A stretch of DNA of 64,000 nt from Tetrahymena thermophila SB210 (taxonomy: Eukaryota; Ciliophora; Oligohymenophorea; Hymenostomatida; Tetrahymenidae), in contig NW_002476250.1 in the NCBI RefSeq assembly GCF_000189635.1, forward strand, positions 496,001 to 560,000. The letters are read 5' to 3'. This document shows, one piece after another, positions 13,601-24,956 of this stretch. Made by a program: the position numbers and the translations under genes. Every line of letters begins with the position of its first letter. The first letter of the stretch is position 1. The notes below the pieces were generated by a model, which saw only the letters and a list, made by a program, of their open reading frames with translations, was not told where the DNA came from and searched no databases.

Positions 13601-15343
13601 TTTTCATGAATTTTATTTTTTTTTATTAAACTTACTTTTGCTAATTTAAAAACAAACTCAATTATTATATAGAGAAACAGAAGAAATAGAAAGAAGACAA
13701 AGAGAGGAAATTTTTAGATAAAACGAGCTTCTTAAAAAAGAACTTGATACATATAGATCCAAATTAGATGACTCTCATCGAGAGACATAGGAATATATTG
13801 CTGAGTTAAGAAGAGTAAAGAAAGAAAAAGAGTAAAATAATATAAATTATATTTAATTAGAAGATACTATAAGAGATTTAGATCATCAAAAAAAGAAGCT
13901 TTTGATTGAGAAAAATTAACTAGAAAGTGATTTATTGAATTTGAGAGAGAAGATTGAGGCAACTGAAAGATAAGAAGTGGTTGCTGAATAAAAAATTAAT
14001 TAATTAGTTTAGATTAAATAGACATATGAGTTCGATAACGAAAAGCTAAAGCATGATTTAAATGTAAAATATTAAAACATAAAAATCCTTCCTTATTAAC
14101 AATCATTATTTAATTATAAAAGCTTAAAATAAATGAGTTAAATAATTTAAATGACAGAGTCTCTTCTCTTACTTAAAAACTTTAGGATATGGAAGAAAAG
14201 AATACTTAATTAACTGTCCTTCTTAACTAAGAAATAGACAAACAAGCTATGCAATTTAAATAAAGCATGGATAGTTAATCTTAATTGCTCAACTCAACTG
14301 GAAAAAAGCCAATTTCAACTACAGATTTAATTTTAAACAACTAATTTAGCCATTCAAGCAAAAAATCTGCTAATAAACCAGCTGATAATAGCAACATTCT
14401 TATTAAATCGCTCATTTATTCTGATTAAAAATAATTTGAGAATTAAATTAGTGATCTTTAAAAGTCATTGAAACATCAAAGATCTAAATCCATAGACTCT
14501 TGTTTTAATATTACTTAAAAAACAGGATCTAACTTATATAATTAATAAAATTAAATTAATTTAAATAACTAATTTGGTTAAATTAATACTTAGCCTTTTG
14601 ACTCTAATTTAAAAAATTCTTAAAAATCTTTAGAAAATCTTCATAACTTAAGCAACTTTTCAGGAGATCCATTACCTACTTTTAGCGAATATGATTTTTC
14701 TAATACCAAAAACAAGGATTTAATTTTTAATTCTGCTAAAAAATCGGTAAACAGAAGTGATGAAAAATACTCATTTACACCTGAATAAGTATAAAAGAAC
14801 CACATTTATATGTAATTAATAGTTTTAATAAAAAATGTTAATTTTTAATTTAATTAAAATATTTTAGATAGGAGAATTACGAGTAAAAGAACCAATAGCA
14901 AAATTAATACAAAGTAAGAAGCGCTTCTGCTTAAAAGCTACTAAATTTGATAGAAAGGACAGGAGATTAAGTGAATAAGAAAAGAGAAGTATCTCCTTTC
15001 AAAAAAACACCTGAAAAAGCTGTAACCTTTTCCAACATAAACCAGACATCCCCCTTTACAAATCATCATCAAAATTCGAAGAGCAATAAAAAATAATAGT
15101 TAGAGTATGAATTTTAAAAATACCGATATTAAAAACTAACAAATTTTATAAAGATAAATTTAGGAAGAAAAACCTCTTGAAGAAACTTATTAATCTAAGG
15201 ATTTGCTTGAATTAACAAATGTACGCTAGAGATTAGCAGAGATGAGAAAAACAAAAGACATGGTCTTTTCTCGTATGATGGATTTTGACACAAAAATTAA
15301 AAAATTTACTGAATAGTAAGAAAAAATACTAAAAAATAATTGA
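10687..15343 (+). CDS. RCC1-repeat protein with long C-terminal coiled coil
   Basis: Thirteen exons join in phase: 10687-10777, 10835-10852, 10913-11044, 11095-11372, 11433-11851, 11925-12112, 12165-12547, 12604-12960, 13011-13567, 13673-14063, 14123-14788, 14872-15104 and 15154-15343. The product is about 1300 residues. The N-terminal third shows repeated RCC1 blades with the usual pattern of GxIYxxGxNxxGQLG and CGxxHS, for example EIYVWGTDKYGQLGLG, HIYTIGSNEDGKLG and AYVCGSNENGQLGL. A low-complexity S/N/K linker follows. From about residue 620 on it is Lys/Glu/Gln-rich coiled coil. RCC1 propellers bind nucleosomes, membranes or small GTPases; the coiled coil suggests a cytoskeletal or basal-body scaffold, but this is inference. 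The second exon is only 18 nt. The last intron (15105-15153) removes what would look like a frameshift. Confidence 0.8.
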
Positions 15344-16623
15344 TTTAAAAGATTCATTAATTAAATAAAGTATATTTAGCATTAAACTATAATAAATTCA
15401 AATTATAAAATTAAAGATAATTATATATTAAATAGCTTGTGAATAATTAATTAACTAACTGTATGTACATATTTTTCTATCCATTTACATCTTATGTAAT
15501 ATTTGTTATAGATTTAAATTATTTATTTTCCATTTTTCAAAAGTAAAAATAAATAATTGAACTAAAAATGAAAAGTTTGAATAAAATTCTTTTATTTATG
15601 ATAATAAAATTAAAAAATTAAATAAAATATAATAAGATTATAGTGAAAAACATATAATCTGATTTTAAATAAGTATTTCATATATTGTAGGATAATTTAA
15701 ATTCCTTCAAAAAATGTAATTTTAAATCTATTTTTAATTTCTTTAAGAATAAAATTTACAAGCAAGTAAGGAATTTCCTTAAAATCTAAAATCTTATTTA
15801 AATTTTATTTAGAATTTTGTCTATTTGGTTGAAAATAACAAAAATCTCTTTATTTTAAAATTATATAGATTTAAAATTAATGAATTTGTAAATGCAAGAA
15901 AAAAATATGATAAAATAATTTTCGAGCCCTTATTTTGAAATTTAAATTTAGAGAACATTATTAATTATTCAAAGATTCATGATTAAGCACAAAAAAGGAT
16001 AATTCAAATGAAAATAAATAAGCAAAAAAAATATGGATATGTGATTAGAATTATTATGAAAAAAGAATAATAGACACAAATATCATTAATTTTTGTTACT
16101 TGAAGACTAAATAATAATTAGTGGAATAAGTTCTATGAAAAGAGTTAAGTAAAAATAAAAATATAAAATCTAAATAAAGTATGTGATTGAGGAATCAAAA
16201 TTTATGAGCTTAATTAGCTATTTATTTTCAAAACATTTGATTAATATTTTTCTTTATATTGAAAAAGAAAGTCATCTATTTATTTATTTGTTAATTAATT
16301 TATTATTTAGTTAGTTAGTTAATTAATTAATTGTGTTTTTCTTTTTTCTTTATAATTTTTATCTTGGCTACCAGGCAAAAGAAAAATCATATAAATAATT
16401 AAAATTAGAAAGAGTTAATATCAAAAATCTTATTATAAAGAGCAAGTTTTGAATATAAGTAAAACAGACATAAGAGATAAAATGAATACCAACGAATACA
16501 TAGACTAATTCGATTGTAAATAATGAAATTAAAAAAAAATTTCTAACTTTAATTTACTTAACCTATGAGGAGAATTATCTTAAATATGTTTTATAATTAT
16601 CAAATTACATAGAAAATAAAAAT
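15344..16623. other. Intergenic, no gene seen
   Basis: AT-rich spacer between two genes on the same strand. It contains a run of TTAATTAA/GTTAGTTA-type short repeats around 16280-16335. No convincing frame or RNA gene was seen. Confidence 0.5.
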
Positions 16624-19600
16624 ATGGGAGCTTATTACGATAGCAATGGTTATGCTATGTAAAACTAGTAATAAATGGATTAAACCTACCAAAACCCTCA
16701 AAACGAAATTAAGGAAGGTGGTGATCTACTTAAAATTAACAATGTAAATTACTTAGCACTTTAATTTCTCTTTATTTATTTTAATGGACTGTATGATAGA
16801 ATTATAATAACACACACACACATTAAAATCTTAATAAGAAAAAAATAATGATCATATAGACCATCTTACAAATAAAAAACTGAGAATAATTTTATTATTT
16901 TTAATTAAATAGACTTAAATTTTGATCCGTAGATAGGAAAATACAGTCGATTTAAAACTCTTTGTCGGTTAACTACCAAAGACATGGTAAAAATAAAATT
17001 AGTAAAAGTTAAGTATTTATTGACTCAATTTTTAAATAGGGAAAAAGAGCAAGTTAAAGATTTCTTTTCTAAATTCGGCAGAATTTATGAAGTTTAGATT
17101 ATTAGAGACAATAAGGGATAACACAAGGGTTGCGCTTTTGTTAAATTTGCTTCAATGACTGACGCAGAAAAAGCTATTGAAGCTGTAAAAAACACCACCT
17201 TTCCAGGAGTAAATATTAATAAAATAGATTTTTAGACAAATTTATTTATTCTTATAAAATTAACTAGCAATATATATCTATCTATCTATACATTTATACA
17301 TCTATTAATTCATTAATTTCTTAATTAATTTTCTTTTAAATTTTTAATTTCATTAGATGAAGAATAACGTTGAAATTAAATGGGCTGACAACGAAGAAGA
17401 AAGACTTGGTGTCAACTAAGACTCTGACCATAAATTATTTATTGGTTCTCTTCCTAAGTCTTGCACTGAAGTAATAAAATTTAGGACTAAGATTTAAGGT
17501 TTTTAAATATAATATTTTAATAGTAAAATATTAAAGATATCTTTGAATTTTTTGGTGAAATTGAAGAATTACACCTTATGAAGGATAACTAGTAAAACAC
17601 AAGATAAGCATTTTTAAAATTCAAACAAAAAGAAAAAGCTCACCTTGCTATCAGAAACTTAAACTCTCAAGTCTACATCAATGATGCTGAAAATCCAATT
17701 GAAGTTAGATTCGCTAAGAAATATGTTAAGCAAGAAAAGCCAGTAAAATTTTTTATTTAAAATATTTTTTATTTTAGTGATCAAAGCGGCTTAAAGATTG
17801 CCGAATAAGGGTGGGTTTGATTGATCATGTGAAAAGGTAAGTTAAAAAAAAGTAATAAGGAAATTTTATTTGTTTATTGATGGATAAAATTGGTTAGCCT
17901 TGTGAAATTCTAAATCTAAGTTCTAGATAGATAAATGATCAATCTTTGAATCATAATAAGATAACTAAAAGTGAGGGCATCATTAATAACAATCAATCAA
18001 GCAAGTAAGCAGCAAGCAAACAAAAAAAAACACAACAGAAAATAGAATCAAAGTCTAACATTAGAAAGAAAGAAATCAAATTAACAAAATAACTAAGTAA
18101 CTAAGTTACTAACTAACTAACTAACTAACTAATTAACTAATAACAATCAAACAACTGATCAACCAAAAAATTAGAGAGGATGAAGTAGATTGAAACGAAA
18201 AAGAGATGAATCTCGTCTTATTAGAAATAAAATAAAAGCAAGTTATCTATAATTAATAGAATAAATTAATAAATAATTAAAATATTATTATGAGTAAGTA
18301 GTCTACATAATCTAATAGTAAGTATGTGATCGCATGTATCGTGTAAATTAATGTTGTAGTTGTTGTTTAAATAATAAAATAGTAATAAATTATGTTGTTG
18401 TTATTGATGTTCCATCTTGTTATAATTACTTAAAAGCTAAATTATCAAAATCCCTGTTTACTAACAAACAAACAAACTAATTAACTAATAAGATCATATA
18501 TCATCTATCTATCTATCTCAATCAATCATAAACAAACTACTTAAACACATGCATCAATCGATTTGTCTAATAGTTATATATTATCTATTCAACAAAAAAA
18601 AAATAAAAGCAATTTTACAGCTTTTCAAACCAATTCTTTTAATATTTTCATTTATCAAACTAAATTTAAAATTCAAAAATAAATAAAAACTTTATTTTTT
18701 TAAATACAGAATCCTACTCCAGCTCCTAAACCTGACCCTGCTCCTGCTCCTTAGCAAATCAGCGTAAGGATATTTAATCAAAAAATTTAATTTTTAAGTT
18801 TTAAAATTTAAAATTTAGTGGTAAAAAGTATACTTCAAATACTACACTGAAGAGAATGAACCTTACTACTTCCATCCTCTTCTAAATACTAGTGCCTTTG
18901 ACAAACCTGGTCCTGGAAGCTTGATTTTAGATATTGATGGAAATCAAGAATACATAGATAACAACCCTAGACCTACAAGAAACGAACCTGTTGTTATTAA
19001 TGATAGAAAGGATGTTTGTAAATATATTTCAAAATTTTAAATTAATAAAATAAAAATTAAAAAATTAATTCACTTCCTAAAATAAAACATTTCATTTTTT
19101 ATTTTTTTTAAACTTACTTTTTAAACTAAATATTAAATTATTTTTATTAAAATAGATGGTAAAATATTATTTAGATGATTCTGATTGCACAACATAGTTT
19201 TTATTTACAAGCTAATTATCTAAATCATTTATTTTACTTTTTTCTATTAAAATTAATAGATGGCAAAAAGCATGGACCTCCTGGAGCCAATCTTTTTATA
19301 TTCCACTTGCCCAATGACTACAGAGATTCCGATTTAGAAAAACTCTTTTCAGAATATGGTGAGGTAATTTCTGCTAGAGTCAATACAAGACCTGATGGAA
19401 CAAGCAAAGGATTTGGTAAATATTGAAGCTCTTTAAGTTAATTTTTAATGCTTAAATTATTTTAGGTTTCATTAGTTATAACCACCCATCTTAGGCAGAG
19501 GCTGCAATCACTGCTCTCAACGGACTCTAGATTAAAAGTAAATAAAATATTAGAGTAAATATAAAATATAAATAAATTTTAATATAAATAGATAAGAGAC

Positions 19601-19698
19601 TAAAAGTTGAAATAAAAAAAGAAGGAATGGATAACAATGGAAACATGAAGCAATCCAACCCTGGATCTTTAAACCAAACTTCTTTCCATCCATTCTGA
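16624..19698 (+). CDS. CELF/Bruno-type RNA-binding protein, three RRMs plus WW-like segment (copy 1)
   Basis: Ten exons: 16624-16743, 16913-16986, 17040-17208, 17357-17470, 17524-17742, 18710-18763, 18819-19017, 19260-19415, 19466-19537, 19592-19698; 427 residues, all phases match. RRM1 (about 54-135) has RNP2 LFVGQLP followed by KTW and RNP1 KGCAFVKF. RRM2 (about 145-225) has LFIGSLPKSC and RQAFLKF. RRM3 (about 322-402) has GPPGANLFIFHLP and SKGFGFISY. The KTW after the first RNP2, the paired RRM1-2, the distant RRM3 and the GANLFI motif are hallmarks of CELF/Bruno proteins, which bind GU-rich RNA and control splicing, translation and decay. A Pro/Ala-rich exon and a segment WQKVYFKYYTEENEPYYFH...FDKP, like a WW domain with Phe for the second Trp, lie between RRM2 and RRM3. 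The unusually long fifth intron (967 nt) is described separately. A paralogue follows directly downstream. Confidence 0.88.
17778..17836 (+). promoter_or_regulatory. Candidate poison exon or structured element inside the intron
   Basis: The element has 24 G/C of 59 bases, far above its surroundings. It is preceded by TTTATTTTAG and followed by GGTAAGT, so it has both a good acceptor and the most canonical donor of the region. The upstream exon ends in phase 0 with CCA, and the first triplet of the element is TGA, the only stop codon of this code. Inclusion would end the protein after RRM2. The element also contains an inner stem (GCGGC with GCCG) and outer complementary arms (TGATCAAA with TTTGAT). 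A structured intronic RNA is the alternative reading. Confidence 0.4.
18091..18140. repeat. Tetranucleotide (CTAA)n-type tract
   Basis: Repeated ACTAAGT/ACTAACTA units within the long intron of CELF copy 1. The motif contains CTAAC, which resembles a branch-site consensus, but repetition suggests a simple-sequence repeat. Confidence 0.6.
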
Positions 19699-20292
19699 AT
19701 TATATTAAAGAAAGGACAATAAATAAAATAAAATTTATTTTTAATATCTTAATTTAAGCTGAAAAATGAACAAAAAATAAAATAAATAAATAATTAAATA
19801 ATTAAACAAATTATGTCTTCTAATTTTTTCTAAAAACCTTATTATATATTTTATTATTATATTATCTATGCTTGCTTATTTCATTTATTATTTCTATAGC
19901 ATCATGTATATAATTTTTTTTTACTTATTAGTTTAATCGAAACATTAAAAATTGTTTTCTTCCATTTATTTAGTTTTTAAATTCATTTTTAATCACTTTA
20001 ATAATTTTTTTAATAAATTTTTAATCCAAAAATTTGAATAAATTTATTAAAATTTTGAAAATAATTTTTTTTAATAAAAATTAACAATTTATCAAATGAT
20101 TTATTTCATTTAAATCTATATTATAATTGTAACAAATAACTTATACAGCATACATTACTTAAAATGAACTTAAAAAATCTGAAGGAAGATTAAAAAACGT
20201 TTATTATTGTATTAAATCACTTTTTATTTATATGCAATAAAATATTTTAACCAATTTATCCGCAATAATTTTAATTTTAAATAAAGAACAAT

Positions 20293-20619
20293 ATGAATTT
20301 TTGTTTAATTTGTCTTAGAAATCATTTCAAAAATAAAAATTTTATTTAAGTTCATGTTTTGTTTCTAACTAACATATTTATTAAGTTGATTGAAATAAAT
20401 ATAGGTGGGGATATTGGTTATAAAGTTTTTTATATCGTTAGCAATAGAAGCAAAGATTTATATACTAAGGTTTAGAGAAAAAAGATTAAGCGCTTAAAAA
20501 AAAAAATAAAAATTAAATTACTTAATTTAGAATAGTAAAAAAAGCTGAAATCTCTTAAAAGAAAGGCTGAACTAAACAAATAGGAAATCTCCAATATAAA
20601 ATACTTCATCATTTTGTGA
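20293..20619 (+). CDS. Possible small Lys-rich ORF of 108 codons
   Basis: An open frame from an ATG at 20293 to a TGA at 20617-20619 gives a protein with a hydrophobic start and a strongly basic second half (repeated Lys/Arg with Leu). No family is recognised. Chance frames of this size are common here because only TGA stops translation, and the many Lys codons may only reflect A-richness. It could also be part of the 5' region of the next gene. Kept as a low-confidence candidate only. Confidence 0.15.
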
Positions 20620-20964
20620 TCATTGTTTTGCTTTTAAATATCGTTATTTCATGAGTAATTTTATGATTTATGAAATTTATGAACCTCTTTTAATATAGGA
20701 AGAAATTTTATATACAAAAAAAGAAGAATATTTGATTGATTGACTCAGTATTAATAATTGTTACATGCATGCTATTATTCTCTACATTACAGCAATCAAA
20801 TTCATTTTATATTATATTTCAAATGCAATTTTAACAATGTGAAATTTGATTTAATCTTCATTACAATAATGAGGATATTATTTTACATGCAAACATTTTT
20901 TATGAACGATTTTAACTTATTATTCAACCTAACCTTCCTTTTCTATTATTTGTACAATTCTTAG

Positions 20965-23900
20965 ATTCAAGTTCCAGTAGCAAATCAAATAAATTGGGAG
21001 GTCAGTAATACTATCATCAAGAAAAGCATTATAAAAACGCTGAATAAGAAGATTCTAATTCCTCTCTTGAAAACAAATCAAAAGGCGGCTAAAAATATGT
21101 GCGAAACAATCATATAATTTATTTATTTATTTGCATATTTTATGAAAGTATCTGCAAGAGATTGATAAACAATTTCAAAATTCTCAAAAAAAAAAAAATA
21201 AACTCATTTGAGAAATTATTAAAACTTAGAAAGCAGATACCAAAAAAATTTGATGCACAAGCTCATAGACTATAATAATATATTGATGTATTTTTCTTTT
21301 AAATATAGAAAAGAAAATAAGTTGAAATAAAGCTATTTGTAGGCCAAATCCCTAAAACATGGTATCATTTTCTTTTTGCATTTCTATTTTATATTTTTAT
21401 GTAGGATGACACTACTAACTAACCTTGGGTGATGCTGCAAAAAATTAAGATTAAGAAAGAATACATTTCATTTCATTACATGCATGAATCAATCAATCAA
21501 TAACTTATTTTTAATTATAATCAAAAATAAATAACACAAAATTTATTTCATTTGCTCTATTAATAAAATATGTATAAAATTTTATTAATAGACACATATA
21601 AACAATTAATATTTAATCAAATTCTGTACTGCACCTTTTTTACAGTTTAATTAAATTTTGATTCTTTCTCTTGTTTTTTTTGAAAGCTATCACCCTAGCA
21701 AATAAATTTTCATTTATAATTAATTATTTTTTGATCTTTCTTTCTTACTTACTTACATTTATTTTGTTTGTAAACTTAAAAAATTTCATTTATATTTGAT
21801 TTAAGGGAAGAGAATGATTTGAAAACATTTTTTGAGAAGTATGGTGAAATTGTGAAAGTTTAAGTAATCAGAGACAAAAATAATTAGCACAAAGGGTGTG
21901 CTTTTGTTGTTTTTGCCTCTATTTTATGCGCCAATATTGCAATTGAAGCTCTCAAAGCAACTAAATTGCCTGGAGTATATTTGAAATTATATATAAATAT
22001 ATATACATATACATTTTTTCAACCAATATTTTGTGAAAGAATAAATTCTATTGTTGAATGGCAAACCCATTTTCTATCAACATTTATTGAAATTATGTTT
22101 TCAATAAATTAATTCATTCACTCATTAACTGTTTATTTATTTAAAATCCCATTTTTTTCAAAGGTTTGTAGGCAAACAATTTTTTTTTCAATTGTTTATT
22201 GAAAATCCAATTTTGTTTATATTTTTTTTATGGGCTTTTCGTTTTTTGTTTGTCAAGTTTTATTTGAAACTTACACACCAACCAACAATAAAAATGTTTT
22301 AATCCTTTTTAAGATGTAAAACAACATACAGGTTAAGTGGGCTGATAATGAGCCTGATAGGCTAGGAATCAGACAAGACCAAGACTATGTCTTATATGTA
22401 GCTCATATTCCTAAAAATGCATCAGAGGTGAGCTATTTATTTTTTCAAACTTTGAATTTATGCTCTATCTATTTTAAAAATAAATCAAGTGATATTTTTT
22501 ACATTTATATAATACTAGCCTGAAATAAGAAATGTTTTTGAAAACTATGGAATTGTTAAAGAAGTTGATATCCCTAAAGATTAATCTGGAACAAGCAGAG
22601 GATTTGTTTTTGTGAAATTTGAAAATATTGAACAAGCTATTTTAGCCAAATAGGCTCTCCATGAAAAATAAGTTTTAAATAATCAAACACAGTCCTTAGT
22701 GGTCAAGTTTTATGATCCTAAAAAGAAATAAACTCAAGGAAATTAAGGACCATAGTAAGGTCAATCTGGCAATTCTTCAAACAGTAAATGCTTTTTTTTT
22801 TTAAAGAGATAAATAAAATATATTATTTAAAAAAAATAGATTACAACAACAATGGACAGGGATAGCCTCATCACTCAAATAGGGATAACTAAGGACAGTC
22901 TAATTATTATCCATCTTCTTCATAGCCTTAAATGTACTCATAAGGTTAATAGCCTAACCAAAGAAACTCTGACAATTATAATTACCAAAGAGAATAGCAC
23001 TCTAATTATAACTAAGGAAGCTAGTCATAAGGATATAGAGGAGGATAAGGAAATTATCACGGGCATCATGAAAGCAAAGGGTCCTATAACTAAAATAATT
23101 AAAATTACCCAAGAGAAAGTGCCAATTTAAACAACAGTGAACATTATGATTAGCCAAGCTAGTCGTTCGATAGCTTCTAAAGTCACTCTTCTAATTTTAG
23201 AGAGTAATATGGCAATCAAAATCTCCAATAATCATAACATAAGTAAATTTTTTATTTTTATTTTTAACTTGTAAAAAGTATTTAAGTATTTTCATTTTTA
23301 ATTAGTAACGGTTATCCTCACCATAATCGTAACAACAACAGCAACAACAATAACAGTAATAATAGCAGCAACAATAACTTTTAGTATAGCAGTAGCTACC
23401 CCTCTAATTAGCCTGCTGGAAATAATTTGAGCAATTAGCAATTTAATTAAACTTATAATAACAGCAACTAGAGTAATGACTATAACTACCAAAACCCTTA
23501 GTAAAACGACTATGTTCCTCCACCACAAGGACAAAATAACTTTTAGTTTAATGATTATTAACAGCAGCATCACAGTAATAATAATGGACCTGTTCCAAAT
23601 AGTGCTAATAATAATTAAATTTAATAGTTTAATCCATACTATAATAACGAAAATTTTGATAACTATAACAATCCTTAGATTCACAACGAATAGCCCAGCT
23701 TTACTCCAAATTAACCTCCATAATAAATACCTTAACATGAAATAAATTAACCTCCATTATTCAATATGCCATAATAATAACAACAACCAATAAACCCATA
23801 GCCTTCATTAGACATTTCTTAGCCTAGTAGTGGTTACTAAGAGCCAATCCCTGCTGTAGAACCTAATTAATAGCCAATTTAAGTAAAATCTTTGTTTCCA

Positions 23901-24629
23901 ATTAAATTATTTATTCTTTTTTATTTAATAGCAAAAAGCCTATATTAAGTATTACACTGATGACAAAGTCCCTTATTACTATGATACTCAAACTTAATCT
24001 ACATCATATGACTAACCTCCTTTAGGATCGATAATATATAATCCAGATGGAACACAAGAACATGTATAACCAGAAAGCATCGAACAACTGCAAAAATTTT
24101 AACAAGAAACAGGATTAGCAGAAAATAAAGAACTTGAAATTTTATGTAATAAAAAGTTTTTAATTAAAGTTAAATTAAATTAATTAATTAAATTTTTTAA
24201 AGCCTAAAAAACAACAGGACCTCCAGGAGCTAATTTATTCATTTTCCATCTTCCAAACGACTACCGTGATTCAGATCTTTTAAGACTCTTCAAAAAATTC
24301 GGTGATTTGCTCTCCGCAAGAGTTATCACACGTCCTGATGGTTCTAGCAAAGGCTATGGTAAAAAAAAAAATTAAAATAAATTTAATTTAAACATTTAAT
24401 TTTATTTGAACTAGGTTTTGTAAGTTATACAAGCCCAGATGGTGCTCAACAAGCTATACAGTAAATGAATGGCCTATAAGTTGGAAGTAAATAAAAATTA
24501 AAGTATGAGTTTTAAATTAAATATAATTTACATTAAATAGAGAAAAAGCTAAAAGTAGAAGTAAAAAAAGGTCAAGGTGATGGAGATTTACCACCTAGTC
24601 TTAGTTAAAATGGATATTAACCCTTTTGA
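20965..24629 (+). CDS. CELF/Bruno-type RNA-binding protein with prion-like domain (copy 2, 5' exon unresolved)
   Basis: Exons 20965-21098, 21309-21361, 21806-21974, 22332-22427, 22519-22783, 22840-23242, 23306-23882, 23932-24145, 24203-24358, 24415-24486 and 24541-24629 join in phase. The visible part is about 740 residues. RRM1 has KLFVGQIPKTW and KGCAFVVF. RRM2 has VLYVAHIPKNASEPEIR and RGFVFVKF. RRM3 has GPPGANLFIFHLPNDYRDSD and SKGYGFVSY. Intron positions match copy 1 in the RRMs, so the two arose by duplication. Between RRM2 and the WW-like segment (KYYTDDKVPYYYDTQTQ...YDQP) lies an insert of about 330 residues made of Asn, Gln, Tyr, Gly, Ser and Pro, a prion-like low-complexity domain absent from copy 1. 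The role is probably regulation of mRNA splicing, stability or translation in granules (inference). An acceptor at 20964 shows that at least one upstream exon with the start codon exists; I could not place it. Confidence 0.82.
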
Positions 24630-24947
24630 TTTGTATATAAAAATAACTAAAAAAGCTCAGCAATTATTGATTAATTATCTAAAAATTATCACTATAAAAA
24701 AGAGTAATTTTTAATTAAAACCTTAAAAAAGTTTGTAATAAGAAGAATGAATGCTGATCATTCTCATCATGATCGTCTTTACAATTAACTTAATTTTTAT
24801 ATTGCATTCAATGTTCATTATTATTGTCAATATTTATATTCATAATTAATTATTATTAATCAATCAAATTAATCTCACTTTTTCTTATAAATTTACTTAA
24901 AATAAATTCCTTTAATCATTTATTCACTAAATTATTAGGAAAGCTTT
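24630..24947. other. Short spacer, no gene seen
   Basis: AT-rich 3' flank of the preceding gene with no recognisable feature before the tRNA terminator. Confidence 0.5.
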
Positions 24948-24955
24948 AAAAAAAA
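24948..24955 (-). terminator. Pol III terminator of tRNA-Ala
   Basis: On the minus strand the tRNA discriminator A is followed by one G and then eight T residues, the standard termination signal for RNA polymerase III. Confidence 0.75.
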
Positions 24956-24956
24956 C

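Larger units (their letters stand above)
17743..18709 (+). other. Exceptionally long intron of CELF copy 1
   Basis: This intron is 967 nt, while most others in the window are 45-100 nt. It holds a 59-nt GC-richer island (17778-17836) flanked by splice-site-like signals, and (CTAA)n-type repeats at 18091-18140. It also holds a (CTAT)n tract near 18503-18518 and a patch near 17890-17990 less A/T-pure than normal introns. The next exon begins with a Pro-rich coding segment at 18710. Confidence 0.7.

Noticed and set aside
14868-15343. Apparent frameshift in the last exons of the RCC1 gene, suggestive of programmed +1 shifting at an A-run
   Set aside because: Removing a 49-nt intron with a GTATGA donor and AAAG acceptor (15105-15153), which contains ACTAAC, and taking the ATAG acceptor at 14871 restores a single good frame.
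23298-23738. Hydrophobic minus-strand ORF rich in Ile and Val
   Set aside because: Antisense of the Asn/Gln-rich prion-like exon of CELF copy 2; AAC/CAA codons read as Val/Leu/Ile on the other strand.
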